64,000 nucleotides of DNA, taken from Burhinus oedicnemus. Its lineage: Eukaryota; Chordata; Aves; Charadriiformes; Burhinidae. This document shows positions 31,745-44,399 of this stretch, one piece after another. The DNA is taken from positions 2,734,127-2,798,126 of the forward strand of contig VFFE01007724.1 in assembly GCA_008921705.1 (NCBI GenBank), in the 5' to 3' direction. How positions within the stretch are numbered: the stretch's first letter is position 1; the number at the start of each line of letters is the position of its first letter. The notes beneath the pieces were generated by a model that did no database searches, had not been told where the DNA came from, and saw only the letters and a program-made list of their open reading frames with translations. A program made the position numbers and the translations under genes.

Positions 31745-33900
31745 TATTGCTAATCTCTGCTGTGACTAAGTGCACAAATCCCTTGATGGCTTTAATGAAG
31801 TTTACAGCAGGTTACTTAACACTATACACAGTGCTTGCTGTAGGTGGCAACGGTAAGATTTGCTGAATTCACAGGTTTATGAAGTGTAGCACTAAAACAG
31901 CTTAAGGCTTCATCAGTTCTAGTTCTGCCATTAAGCATTGCCACAATCTGCAAAATGAATATGGATGACATCTGAGAAGGTTATGCTAATTAATGTAGTT
32001 GAAGTCATTCCATGGCTCAGATTGCGTAAATTAATATTTTTAACTCTAATGTTAATGGGAGGAACAATTGAAAGCATCTCTAAAGTCAGAGCATCATAAA
32101 AAGATATTGCTAGCCTGTAAATGTGGCTCTATATGATGATAATAATAAACAGTGTATGACATGTTATTCTAAATATCTCTTTATTGAAAGTTAATTCTAA
32201 ATATCTCTTTATTGCAGAGTAAGTCTAATATATAACTTCCAGGTTTTAGTTTCTCATACATATATGTATTTGCTGTACTACTGCAAAGTAAAAATACTCA
32301 TAAAAAGTATTCATAAATATAGTACGTGAATTTGAATGTTATGAATTAAATTAATTAAATTTTGTCTTTTTAGCTTTGAAATTAGGTCTTTTAGAATGAT
32401 AGGTGCCGAATAGATCAATTGTTTCAAGGGTTTTTTTTCTATTTCGGTGTAGGTGATCTGCTCAGTTGAGCTAGTCTCTGTATGATTAAAACTCCCATGC
32501 ATATCTTTTGCTTTTGAGATATTTATATACTCTGTTTTTTCCGCAGTATCATGTGGAAGCCCCAGGTTAACTTTGTTTTCTCCACAGAGAAACTATTCTT
32601 CCTTTTATTTAATGCTATGCTCATGTGTATTTGTTAGAGGTATTTTGGACTTCCTAGCCATCTCTTATACAGTATCTGGGGAGAAAAAAACAGAAGCTCC
32701 CCAGCCCACCACCCCCAGAAGCCCCTTAATAACTGAAATTGCTAAGAATGTAGTTAAAGAAAGGAGAAAAAAAAAATTATTCTACATGAAACTTAAAATT
32801 TTGGAGCCCACACTGTGCAACAACTATGGATTATGAAATGAGTGAGAAGTCATGATGCTGAAAAGAATTTAAATGTAGGAATGGAACAAATAGAATTAGG
32901 TTAAACCGAAAATTCTAGTTATTTTGGCTTATGCCCCATGATTTCGCTCATCGTAACTCCAAGAGACCTAAACATGCATCAAGAACCCACTGTTATAAAG
33001 AGCTTAGTCTAAGACAGCAAGTGTGCCAGGATATACTTGAATATCATTGAAGATGTGATTGTAGCATATTTAGACATACCTCTGCATTATTTATAAGCGA
33101 AGATAGTAATGACGGAACAACTGAAGTTTTATGTAAGATTGTAGAGAAACACTGTGAAACTTAAGATGAATTAGTTCGCCGATTTGTACTACATCATCAT
33201 CACTGAATTGCAACCTAAAGGACTTCTATTAAAGCTGGTTCAGGTACGTCAGTCTTAACCCATGTGCCCTTGTAGATTTGCAGAAAGAAGTGATTTCAAG
33301 TAGAATCTGAAATCTTGTTCAGGCAAAATTTCATTTGTATATGAGATTATCCAAAGATAACCATAAAAATGACTGAGGATACAACTGTGAGGAGCTGTAG
33401 AGAGAAGCCTCCAAAGAGCCACTGAAGGAAGGATCAGACTGGCCGATGGAGAACCATGGCAGAACATATTAGAAGAAGCAAAGGACTTTCTGAAGTCATT
33501 ATGTTTCAAAAGTTCATTGTTGATTAATCACTGTAGCAGCTACTGTAAAAACACATATGTAAGCCATAACTACTGACTGAGGGTTTAGCAAGTAAATCTG
33601 TGTAATCCTCTGAGGACTTCGGTGCTACAATACTGCTTGCTGAGCCACTTAGGCTTTCATACATGTTTTGTAGATAAAGATACATAAGAACTGGTGAGTT
33701 CAGAGAGAACTCTTGAATAGAATTTCAACCTTTGGCAAGTTGTCCCACCCAGAGCTGTACTGTAGCTTTGAACCTCAAACACTTGGTATGAATTATTTTA
33801 CAGGCATAGATTAAAGAATTTATTGGATTGAACCTTTCAGAAGCAGCCGAATGCAAGAAGGCTTTAGCTATCTGAAGCAATGTGATAGCCCCCTGTGAAC
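31745..33900. other. AT-rich non-coding stretch
   Basis: No gene recognised. Contains the tandem duplication at 32166-32214 and homeodomain-type strings (GCTAATTAATGTAG near 31984, GTAAATTAATATT near 32027). Confidence 0.5.
32166..32214. repeat. 21-bp perfect direct repeat, period 28
   Basis: ATTCTAAATATCTCTTTATTG occurs at 32166-32186 and again at 32194-32214 (first 20 bases shared exactly, plus a final G), separated by AAAGTTA. No divergence is seen between the copies. Confidence 0.9.
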
Positions 33901-34800
33901 TTTGATTTTATTTTTTTTATCTCTGGTTTTTGATGTGTTTCACCCTGGCTTAAACCATTGTTTTAAGGGCAGTGACTGTCAGTATATGTCTTTCCTGTGC
34001 TAATGTTTGTGAGGATGAATGTCTGTTAGGTTAACAGACATAACCTGTGTAGTCTGACACAGAAATATTTATCTCTGTAAAAGGCAACCTGGTAGGAGGT
34101 ATTTGTCAAAAAAACCAAACAACCAAATTGTCCATTTTTCTTTTTGATTTGTTAAATGCCTTGCTTATGCTGAGTTTCTAATTAAGCTTGTTTTTATATC
34201 GGGATGTTTATTTCACAGGGAGATTATTTCCAGTAATGTATCTCAGATAAACAGGCAACAGCAAACCACAGACAAATCCATCACTAATTCTGGCATTATC
34301 AATCACTTTTTAAGATAATGCACAAAATCTCCAAAGACAAACATTTGCCTCAGTTCAGTGTGTAACTGTATGTCAACTGTTGATAGAGAGGTTTTTTAAT
34401 GATTTTGGATGTGTCATGCTCCACTTAGAATTCTCTAGCTTTTCCATTGATAACTACCGAGGCATAACTGTCACTTGCATGAATGGAAGCTGTAATTATA
34501 AATGTACTTATGGCCTGTGCTGAAGTCAGGAATATAGAGAGATGTTTGCTAATGTAGAAATGTAAATAACAGTTATAAATGTTCACTCTTTAGCATGAAA
34601 AATATTTTCCAGACCATTTGAGATGCATTTTGTTTTTTAAATAATAGTATTAGGAGGCCGAATTTTTAATATTTACTATGTTGCAATTGTTGATCATATA
34701 AATAAGTTTGACAAGAGCGGTGCATCTGTTTATCAACAATGAGAAACAAGTGTGAGAATTGACTTGGCAAATTTAAGATTTAAAGACAAATGAAGACCAG
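33900..34800. promoter_or_regulatory. motif-dense block, possible conserved enhancer
   Basis: Repeat-free sequence with CTAATTAAGC (about 34180), GATAAACAGG (about 34247), CACTAATTCTGGCATTATC (about 34282) and paired TTGTTGATCAT / TTTATCAACAATG strings at 34687-34740. Typical motif content of developmental enhancers. Inference only. Confidence 0.28.
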
Positions 34801-34804
34801 CAGT

Positions 34805-35285
34805 ATTGGAGAGGAGCCTGCACCTCCTTAGGGCTGTACACTCAATCACTCTTTTTATTATTATCTTTGGATAAACTAATATAGTCTAGGGAAGATACTG
34901 TTGTCCTCAAAACATGAAGTTACTTTTGAGCTAATCAAAAGTTGCAGTTTGCTTTCCACTGGAAATTAAAGTAACTCCAAAAATATTCCATGCTTCGTTG
35001 TGAAATGAAATTTTTTAAACTTTACGCACCTAATTTAGGTAATTTTGAAATTAAATTAATCCTTAAAGCCAGTGACCATTGCTTTGTGATCTTCTTAGCA
35101 CTTGGGTCCCCTGCCTATGGGACTGGACACAGCGAAAGCCATGGCCGAGGTAGGTGTCCTCTTGTCGGGAATGAGCAGCCAACTGAAAGGCTTTGCATTT
35201 CTGTGGTGGGGTGTCTCTATGTTTGGAGACTTGCAGCCCACTAAATACTTGGCCTTCAGAAACAGAAGTTGGGCGCTTTCATGTA
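34805..35285. other. non-coding stretch before CR1
   Basis: No element recognised. 35090-35285 is GC-moderate and may be host DNA or a poorly conserved 5' extension of the following CR1. Confidence 0.45.
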
Positions 35286-35289
35286 AGTT

Positions 35290-35853
35290 ATCCTGGGCCG
35301 CATCAAAAGAAGCGTGGCTAGCAGGTTGAGGGAGGTGATTCTGCCCCTCTGCTCTGGGAGCCCACCTGGAGTACTGCTTCAGCACAGGAAAGACCATGGA
35401 CCTGTTGGAGTGGGGCCAGAGGAGGGCCACAAAAATGATCAAAGGGCTGGAGCACCTCTGCTACAAGGACAGGCTGAGAGAGTTGGGGTTGTTCAGATTG
35501 GAGAAGAGCAGGCTTCAGGGAGACCTTATAGCAGCCTTCCAGTGCTTAAAAGGGGGCCTACAGGAAAGATGGGACAAAGATTTTAGCAGGGCCTGTTGCG
35601 ATAGGACAATGGGTAATGGCTTTAAAGAGGGTAGATTTAGTCTAGATACAAGGAAGACATTTTTTACAATGAGGGTGGTGAAACACTGGAACAGGTTGCC
35701 CAGAGAGGTGGTAGGTGGAAACATTCAAGGCCAGGTTGGATGGGGCTTTGAGCAACCTGGTCTAGTGGGAGGTGTCCCTGCCCATGGCAGGGGGGTTGGA
35801 ACTAGATGATCTTTAAGGTCCCTTCCGACCCAAACAATTCTATGATTCTATGA
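35290..35853 (+). mobile_element. CR1 LINE, 5'-truncated 3' fragment
   Basis: Plus-strand CR1 covering the end of the reverse-transcriptase reading frame (homologous to GAGTACTGCTTCAGC and GGGCCACAAAAATGATCA segments) and the 3' untranslated part (GGTTGCCCAGAGAGGTGGTA), ending in two ATTCTATG units at 35837-35853. About 560 bases remain. The 137-codon frame here is remnant element sequence, not a host gene. It has the same orientation as the copies at 42.5, 44.4 and 46.3 kb. Confidence 0.95.
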
Positions 35854-35859
35854 AATTAG

Positions 35860-37670
35860 GATATGTTACAGGTAGAGATGATCCAAGTGTAAAAATACAC
35901 TAATGTGCAATAATAAAAGCACCGAGCAAAATCTTAAGTTGGCAAGTAGGCACTCAGTTTCCATTCAGTTTATATTCACTTGGATCGGAAATATTTATAT
36001 CTTTATCAGCCACCATAGGCAGTTGGATGACTGTAGGAGATGGTGAGATGCTCTGAGATGTCTTAATTTGCAACCTGCCCAAATGAAGAGCTGTACTGTG
36101 ATGCTTGCCCAAATGAAGGGATGGAGGTGTATCGGCTACTTGTTTTGCTGGCATTATTTAAGGGACTTACTAGACTGGAGCGGCCCTTTAGCTAGCCCAG
36201 AGGTTTCTGAAATACCCTGAGGCCATATAGATTTGACAAATGCATCTCTTTGTTAGTTACTGGAGAAGTAGGAGTGCCTGGTTCTGGTCATGGTCCAGAA
36301 AGATACTATAAACTAAGATATTTCCCAAAGATTTTTGCAATCCAAGTTACGTGTCTTCCCTCTCTAACACCTCATTAATGTCCTTCCACTGAAGAACACA
36401 GAGATCATTCCATGAAATTTCCAATTAATACTCAAGATGAGGCAATTGTCCAGTGAAAAATACATTTCTTGAGTTAAATTTGATGAAATGAAAAAAATAG
36501 TGATGCTGTTTGAATATTTATTATTAGTACTGATTCATATTATCCTGCTTTATATCAACAGTGCTTTGCAAGTTCTGTGAGTTTGTCGTTTGTGTGGTTA
36601 TAGGAGATAAATTTAGCAGGCTCCTTTTTAAAATGTACATGCTTTGATTTCTGTGATGTTCATGCTGTAGATTAACTGTAATGAAATAGGTTAAGTGAGT
36701 AACATGTAGGATCTATTTTATAGATCCAGTACACCAGATGGTGTGCTTTGTGTTCTGTATACTAAAGTTGGCACTGTGGGTAAGTTATTGTAATAAAAGC
36801 CAATAACTAAAAAAGCTTTTTTTTGCCTCAACTAAATACTGTAAACAAAGGCCATGCAAAAACTTATTGTTTAGCTAGGCTTCATATTGTCAACACTGGG
36901 ATTAATAATGTTCAGTTTTTATAATGCTACTAAAACTTATTTTTAAAAAAATTATGTATAGGCATTCTTTAAGTTAAAAATTAACAGTCTGTTTGCTATC
37001 CTATGAACTACAACTTATTTTCCACTCCTGTATTCAATACAGGCTTCCCTATTTTTTTTTTTAAATGACAGTCGTCAATGTTGTTTAAAATTGTTTCAAA
37101 TACGGCGTGCAGAACTTGTTCATATTTTTGGTGGGATTGTCTTACACAACCAAAAGTACAGTAGTAATTTAGCGTGTGTTTATTAACTATAAATTTATCT
37201 TTGGTGTCTAGACTCTTTGGATTAAATATGCTATTCATAAACAAGAGAGATTCAGGGTCATTTTAATTAGGGGCAGGGAACTGAATTACTGAAGTACAAA
37301 GTACTGCCTCAATCCTACCTGCAGTCCCTTGCAAACTTTTCCCAAGAAGTTGTTGCTAAGAAACACCAAGTGTGTAGCTGCTCCAGAGCAGCTTCTCCTT
37401 TACCCTTTCTGACACGTTCAAAATGTAAAAGAAAATACTGATTTTTATCAACATGTTTAACAGGTATCTATGTGCTTACAGGTTTTTTTAAAGACTGGAC
37501 AGAGAAATAGTGGACGTTGTACAAATGAATAAATTACAGGTCTTTGGGAACACAGGGGTCGTATTGTCACTTATGTTTAAAAAGCAGTTTTTTGTGACTC
37601 AGATTGTTGGAACAGTTCCTCAGAACTAAAAAATTACTTTTCCAGTTTCCGAAATCCATTCTAATTGGTT
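35860..37670. other. AT-rich non-coding stretch
   Basis: No gene recognised. TGCCCAAATGAAG occurs twice 30 bases apart (36076 and 36106), a small local duplication. ACACCAGATGGTGT (36731-36744) is an inverted repeat around an E-box. Confidence 0.5.
36076..36118. repeat. 13-bp direct repeat, period 30
   Basis: TGCCCAAATGAAG at 36076-36088 and 36106-36118. Confidence 0.75.
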
Positions 37671-37679
37671 TGATGCATG

Positions 37680-38120
37680 CGCTGGCAGAATAATTGATTG
37701 ACACCGACATCACTAAGCAAAGAGTGAGCTAACAGAATCAGATTAATGAAAACATATGGTAATTACAACTGTGAAAAAACAACTTAGAATTTATAATGTT
37801 GCCTTGGGCCAAATAATCAGATGTGTTATCAATGAACAATTAGAGTTGATAAAAGTCATCTTGTATGTATAGGATTACCAAGCATAGTTACAGATGTGTT
37901 TTAAATGAAAGATTTATTGGAAGTTTCCCGCCTAGAATATGCGTGACATGTAAACACATTGTTTATGATAACAACTAAAATCAAATCAATTCCTGCAGAA
38001 CGCTTCATGGCAGAAGATCAAAGTTTATGTATGCTTTTCATCTATATTCTATAAAAGATTAATTTCATGCCCTTTATTGCATTATATTACTCGGTTTCCC
38101 TAATGTGTGATATTAATTAA
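37680..38120. promoter_or_regulatory. motif-dense block, possible conserved enhancer
   Basis: Repeat-free block with AATTGATTGACACC, CAGATTAATGAAAAC, GGTAATTACAAC, GTTATCAATGAACAATTAG, an E2F-type TTTCCCGC (37924-37931) and a pair of inverted forkhead sites, GTAAACA (37950-37956) and TGTTTAT (37960-37966), three bases apart. The ordered density of sites strongly resembles vertebrate conserved enhancers; no coding frame crosses it. Conservation is not observable here. Confidence 0.35.
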
Positions 38121-38553
38121 TATTCCTATAAAGGCTGTCAAAATACTGGTACATTAATAATGGAAGTAAAATATTAACTATATGGCTATGAAAAGTTCTC
38201 CATTTTGCAAGAGTAAAAAAAAAAAAATCCTGTGTGACAAAATAGAAGTAGGAAATACCTACCGCATAAAACTTAAAAATCAGTTCCTGAGGGTAGGTGG
38301 TTCTGAAGAGTCAATGTTTTGGGAACTGGACATCTTTCTCTCCAGTATCCTCCCATTCCTCCAGCACGGAGTAGGGGTCCAAAACCCATTCAGAAGTATA
38401 GTGGAAGTTATACAAAAGTATATTTGGGCCAGCTTTGGCAGGGAATGATGACAGAGAAAATGTAGGGAGAAAGGAGGAAGTAAAGATGACTACATGGTTG
38501 CCTTTTTAATAACAGAAAATTTGCCGTTAGTTATTCTCCAGATTTATTTAGGA

Positions 38554-38613
38554 GAAAAAAAAAAAAAAACAAAAAAACCACAAAAAACAAAAAACCCCCC
38601 AAAACAAAACAAA
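38554..38613. repeat. A-rich (CAAAA)n low-complexity tract
   Basis: An A16 run followed by irregular CAAAAA and ACCCC units, seen directly. Confidence 0.9.
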
Positions 38614-40069
38614 AAGTCTTATTCATTTTCTTTTGAAGTTTCTGTGATTGCAAAACAAAATTAAGGAACTTGTTTTGTCTATCCTTGTGCAAATACATAG
38701 TATTGTGTGTTTGTGTAAGGGTTACCCCATAAGAAATTGTGGGATTGGGGTCTTGTTTATATTTAGCAATAATTTGCACACATATATAGACTCACATGTT
38801 GAACAAGATACTGTAACTCCACCTCATGTGAGAAATCACCTCTTACTGAAGTGAATGATAAAGCATTTAATGTCATTACTGTAATGCAACTGGGACTGGA
38901 ACTGAAATCCTGAAGCTTTTGGAACGAGGTGTGAATTACCCTTACCTTCAGCATCATTTAGATACCCATAATCTTAAGGAATATGACTCTCTAATTTCCA
39001 AATCTAGCTTAGCCTTTAATTATACGAAAAAGTATGTGAGCACCAGATCCAGCATTCACTTCAGCAAGACTGATGTATCTCAGTTACTTGTAATTTCTCT
39101 TCCTTGAGTGTTAGACTCTTTACCAGCACCAAGTTCTAAAGCTCAAATCTTCCTGCACTGGTATCTGGATACATTCCGGCATTACAATGTAGTAGTCACT
39201 GTCTCATCACAGGAACTATCCCGTAGCAGTTAATTAGGTTTTATTTGTCCTGTAATGATCAAATAGAAAGATGCAAAATTCAAGGATCCCTGAACAGGAT
39301 CATTGGTACGGGTACAGTTCCTTTATGAAATTTCCTTAATGTTCAAATGCAAGTGAGCAGTCAAGGAAAAAACTGGGAAGGAAAGAGAAAGCTTAAAGAG
39401 AATTTAAAAATCACGTGAAACTTGTGATCTGGTTATAACTCATCACAGGCACAGTTTTGCCTTCATGTAAGTGTATGCACGAATTCTGGTAGTGGATCTC
39501 CTCATTTAGAAGAGGCAGTCATGTTCTAATACAGGAATTAACAAAATTAAAATAATAATCCATTTTACTTGACAACTATGCAATTTAGAGATGGAAATTG
39601 CCTTACGCAAAATTTATAGTTTGTTTTATTTTTAAATGAAAGATCTCTGTAAGGTGAAAAACCTAAGTCCTTAATTTTTTCATGCTTCCATCTTATCTTC
39701 CTGCTGTAAATTTCGTTCTTTTTCTGTTCTCAGAACTAGCATTGAAACGTGTCTGGAAAAAATATTGCTTGAGACATTTGACAAGCCTTTGTTGTTTCCA
39801 TGTGTTGTACTTTCCCACAAAACAAAAGGAAAATTTCTGCTTCTACAGAAATTTAAATTCTACTTTTAATGAAATTTTTTGTGGCTTTCAAGATCCTGTG
39901 ATACCAGTGCTGATAATGCAGCTGTTTACTCCATTGGCTACTTGATTAATCCTCACTTATAATCATAGTTACAGCAATATCCACCTCCTCAAAATAATGT
40001 CATTATGTTTTAAACTGGGAATTAGTAAACAACTCACAGCTGTTGTGCTAAATGTTTGTCTAGTAATGC

Positions 40070-40083
40070 ATATTCATGAATAT
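40070..40083. repeat. 14-bp perfect palindrome
   Basis: ATATTCATGAATAT equals its own reverse complement; it is preceded by TAATGC, giving an octamer-like ATGCATATTCAT overlap. Confidence 0.85.
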
Positions 40084-40534
40084 TTCATACAATAACACTT
40101 ATTAATTTGGATTTTGCAGAGAAACAACTAAATGATATTTTATAAATTGACGTTTGGCAAATAATGCAGTTTGTTTTTCGTGGCCGGTGTCAGTGATGTA
40201 TGGATATCCCTACATGTACTTTCTCACTAAATATTACAAAAAGCTGCTTTGCAGAATCTTTAGATATCACTAAGACAAACATTTTTTCCATGTCTGTGCT
40301 AGGTATGAAGGGGCTAAAAAATCAAGGTCGCAAACTGTAGAGTAGAACCTCAAAGGGTTCATTCCTTTTCCCAAACGTAGCAAAAATTCCTAGGCTCTTT
40401 CCTGCAATCTGTTCTTGGTTTCAAGTAGTGGAGTTACCAATAGTTGGAAGCAGTCTCTTCTTACAGCCATACCATGAAACAGATTTTCTTTCCTAATATA
40501 TAACTTTAAAGATATAACTTGGAGTCAGCCCTGT

Positions 40535-40603
40535 TTTGAGGAGGTTGGCCCAGATGACTTCCAGAAGAACATACAAATCTAAATCATCTATGATTCCATG
40601 ACT
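40535..40603 (+). mobile_element. CR1 LINE, old 3'-end scrap
   Basis: GAGGTTGGCCCAGATGACTT followed by CTATGATTCCATGAC matches the final segment of CR1 with many substitutions and an insertion. Only the last ~70 bases can be recognised; any upstream part is too diverged. Confidence 0.65.
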
Positions 40604-40609
40604 TTGTAT

Positions 40610-42500
40610 ACCAAAATTTCTACCTCTGTGATTTAAGCCCACTGTTATATGCCTCATGGAGTTATGAGAAATGGGGAATATTTTATTCCCTTCAGCTTTG
40701 CAGCCACCTCTTACATATTTAAATGTCACTGCTCTGGGTCCTCTTGGTCTGATACAGATGTAATCATAAACAGCTTCCTGGAATTTTTTTGTTTAGATGG
40801 TGTTGTCCAGACTTCTGGTTCAACTAACCTGCACCCTTTCACGGAGTACTCAAAGTTGGGTTGCCTAGGATGTATTGTAGGCCTTACCACTAATTAATAG
40901 GATGGAAAGTTAAGCTTGTTTCCCCATGCAAAATATTATGAAGATAACCCATTATGATGTCTGTCTTGTCTGACACAGCTGAGGGATGGTCAACTTATGA
41001 TCCATTGTAATTCTGAGATTTTGGGGTTTGGTTGTTTGTTGTTTTGTTTTTTTTGAAAGAATGGATGCACAACCAACTGTTCAGTTTCTTGCATTTGTGC
41101 AGGTGGTTATTCTTGCTGAAAGTGTAGAAATGTATGACTTGTCCTAGAATTATGTTCTGTTGCTTCCTTCTCTGAGACCTATACTGTATTTCTGTGTCTG
41201 ATTATGAAAAAGTGGGATTTTGTGAAAGCACTTCTGAAGTCAAAATACAAAATTACTACTTCCCTTCTCACCTACAAGATATGATTGACTTATGAATTCA
41301 AATAACCTTGATCCATGTCATCTTTCAAGTGCTCATAGGTAGTTTTATAATTCTTATTACTTGAAAATCAATGAAGTGAAGCAGTCTAAAGTTCAGTTAT
41401 CCTTAAGTTCTCCCCTTCCTTGAAAAAGAACAAAGATTAGGTTTACTGAAAACTTAGTGTTTAGAAACTTTATCTGTCTTCCAGAGGTTCTTAGAGGATG
41501 TGGATCCAATAAGGTGCTAGACACTGTCTTTTCTGTCAAGTGGCAGCTGAAAAAAGTTTACGACTGTTGCCATAAATGGATTATTGATCTGGCATAAAAT
41601 TATACAGCTGAGAATGCTTTTTATTTTAGTTTTCCAAGCAACGTTGACATGAACACCGGCACCTTTAAGATTTCTTCAGTGCTGTATCAGCCTTGAGGGG
41701 GAACAGGACCATTATACTAGTGAATTTAATTTTGGTATAACTAGATTTTGTGGGGTGGTCAATAAGCAGAAGCTGTTACTCAGATCAGTGAGGGCTTCTT
41801 CGGTCTTAATTTTTGGTACTAATTTCATTTAGTGCTACTCCAATGAACTTTTAAAAGGAAGAAAGCTGTTCCTTAAGCTTTTTCTGCTTAATGCTCACTT
41901 AACTAGCGGAACTATGAACCCTGCACTGTAAGAAATCAGATTTGATTTTTTTTTTTTATCACACTAATTTGATAGAACAATTCCACTTTTCATGCTGAGG
42001 ATATAGGCTAGGCTTCACTGACGTTTATAAAATCCTGTAAAGCTTTTCAATGAACTTAGAAGAAAAAGAACTTTAGCTAGGATAGTTAGGCTACATGGCA
42101 ACCCCTAAAAGAGGGGAGCAAGGGGAAAGAGGAGTAATATGTGTAAATTGGAGCCTCATTTAAGCTTTTTCAGAAGTTTTTCAGCACCCTGAGCTCTCAA
42201 GTTAGGTAACTGTATGGATTGTATGTTCTATAACTCTGAAGAAATTTCTAGGGCAAATCCCTGCTCAACTCCCTATACTTACTGATTTGGTTTTGCAGGC
42301 CGATACAAATTCATGTCTGAATCATAAAGTTCTATCATGACTTCCTTTATGCTTAAGAGCTCCTGATGGCACTTTCTTGTGTGAATTTGTTTAGTTACTT
42401 TTTTAACTTAAGTTTTGCTATCTAGAGCAGTCTGTAAGCTCCCCAGTTTGTTTATGTGTTGTGTGACTTAAGTGTTGGTCTCTTGTCACTTGTTCCACCT
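40610..42500. other. AT-rich non-coding stretch
   Basis: No gene, repeat family or structured RNA recognised. A T/G-rich run at about 41024-41055. Confidence 0.55.
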
Positions 42501-42508
42501 ATAAAGAA

Positions 42509-42848
42509 CAGTACTTAAAGGGGTCTTATAAGAAAGATGGGGACAAACTTTTTAGCAGGGCCTGTTGTGATAGGGCCAAGGGGTAATGGCTTTAAACTAG
42601 AAGAGGGGAGATTTAGACTAGATATAAGGAAGACAATTTTTACACTGAAGGTGGTGAAACACTGGCTCAGGTTGCCCAGAGAGGTGGTAGATGCCCCATC
42701 CCTGGAAACGTTTTCAAGGTCAGGTTGGATAGGCCTCTGAGCAGCCTGATCTAGTTCGAAATGTCCCTGCTCATTGGAGGGGGGTTGGACTAGATGGCCT
42801 TTAAAGGTCCCTTCAGGTCCAAAGTATTCTATCATTTTATTATTTTAT
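42509..42848 (+). mobile_element. CR1 LINE, 5'-truncated 3' fragment
   Basis: CAGTACTTAAAG, GCAGGGCCTGTTGTGATAGG and GGTTGCCCAGAGAGGTGGTA are colinear with the copy at 35290-35853, from which it differs by modest substitutions. The 3' terminal 8-mers are degraded to ATTCTATCATTTTATTATTTTAT. About 340 bases remain. Confidence 0.95.
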
Positions 42849-42849
42849 C

Positions 42850-44395
42850 CATACCATTCAGAGAAGAAAAATGCATTAGGTTTGATAACTGTCCAGTTCT
42901 TGGTAGTGTTTTCATGTCTCGGAATCAATGAATTACTCTCATTTAACTATTAACCAAACCATTTAAGCATCAGCTGATGATTTTGTTGATGCGTGATTTG
43001 TTTTGCTTAGCCTCATTAACTGTTTCTGTGGTGCTGTGTGCAGCCGTATACACAAAGATTTTAATCAACCTGAGAAAGGGCGTATGCCCTTGTCAAGTGC
43101 TTAAAAAGCTTTTCCTTTTCACTTTACTGAGGGATATTATGAATTTGGGATTGGATCAGAAAGTTACAAGTCAAGATCCTTCATGCTACTCTTTTTCAAT
43201 AATTTATACTATTATTCTCCTCTTGCCTCATTTTCCTATTGAAAACACCGAATACAATTGTGAAGTGGGTTTTTTTCCCTTAACTTTTAATTAAAATACA
43301 TGAAAAACCTAGTCGTAACTTTACGCTTGTAGTACTGCAAGGTAGTGTTTTAAAAGAAAAAAGTACACTTAATTATGGTATTTGATAATGTTTATGGAAA
43401 GTCACCAGCAAGACACATAGAATTTAAAGAGCATGGGATTGCTTACAAATGAAAATATAAAGTGTCACAGTTAAACTTTTTTCTGCTTTACTTCAACCCA
43501 TTAATGCTAGCAAAGTTCCCTTGCAATTCACACGTTTACATCCTTGAAATACTTGTACGTAGTAATCATGAGTCCATTTAGTAATTATTTAGCCAAGCTA
43601 TGCATACTATTTCTTATACTCTTTCTTCATAAGTTATTCTTTCCATCTTCATAATTACTACTTTTGCATTTCTCTTTTTGCCTTACAATTTGGTAGTCTC
43701 TTCCTTGTATACACATAGCTGGAAATAAGTGCATTCTTTGTGTTGTAATTATGCTGCTGTTCTATAAATAGGGAATAGTACTTTCTTAATTCATCATGTG
43801 CTACTGCATCTCTTCAGCAATCATTTGGAAAGGAAAAATATTCATATATAGTTACAGCATATTGTTACAGACAGCTTGGGCTTGCAATATTTATCTTCCT
43901 TCCCAGTGACAAAAGTGCCTTGACTTATTTTTCTACATTTCTTTTAAAAAAAGCAAAGCAATTACAATGAATAATTATAAAATTTAATAGAACAAGAGGA
44001 TCTCCAGGCCCCATGGATAAATACTCTTTTTCTTTTTTTCCTTGGCTTTTGTTAAAATATGTAAATAAGTAAGGGACATCCTGCAGCTGGTGTTGATAGC
44101 TTTTGGTGTCACCAAGAAAATGTCAACGTTGTTATAATGTGTGACCTATATACAGTGGAAAGGTGACATTTCAGCTATTCTGGCTGGTAAGCTTGAATTG
44201 TGTGACAGTCATACCTTAAAGATCCAATGAATAATAATAACAATAATAATAAAAAAAAAAGGTTTTATGTGCAGTTAGCCATTGTGAAATTCATTCAAAC
44301 TTTTAAAAAAAGAAACTAACAAAACCCAAACACTATCCTTATTGCCATATATAACTTAGAGTAGTTATGCTCTATGCACATGTGCCCCTGGATAA
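42850..44395. other. AT-rich non-coding stretch
   Basis: No gene recognised; an AAT-type microsatellite lies at 44226-44260. Confidence 0.55.
44226..44260. repeat. (AAT)n microsatellite ending in A10
   Basis: AATAATAATAACAATAATAAT followed by an A run; units interrupted once by AAC. Seen directly. Confidence 0.9.
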
Positions 44396-44399
44396 GGGG

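Larger units (their letters stand above)
38125..40530. other. AT-rich non-coding stretch
   Basis: No gene recognised. Contains an A/C-rich tract (38554-38613) and a perfect ATATTCATGAATAT palindrome (40070-40083) in motif-rich sequence at 39950-40200. Confidence 0.5.

Noticed and set aside
31454..31866. Overlapping open frames on both strands over the CpG-rich patch
   Set aside because: Stops are rare because of GC content; no domain recognised on either strand.
35396..35809. 137-codon plus-strand open frame
   Set aside because: It is the degraded 3' part of a CR1 element, not a host gene.
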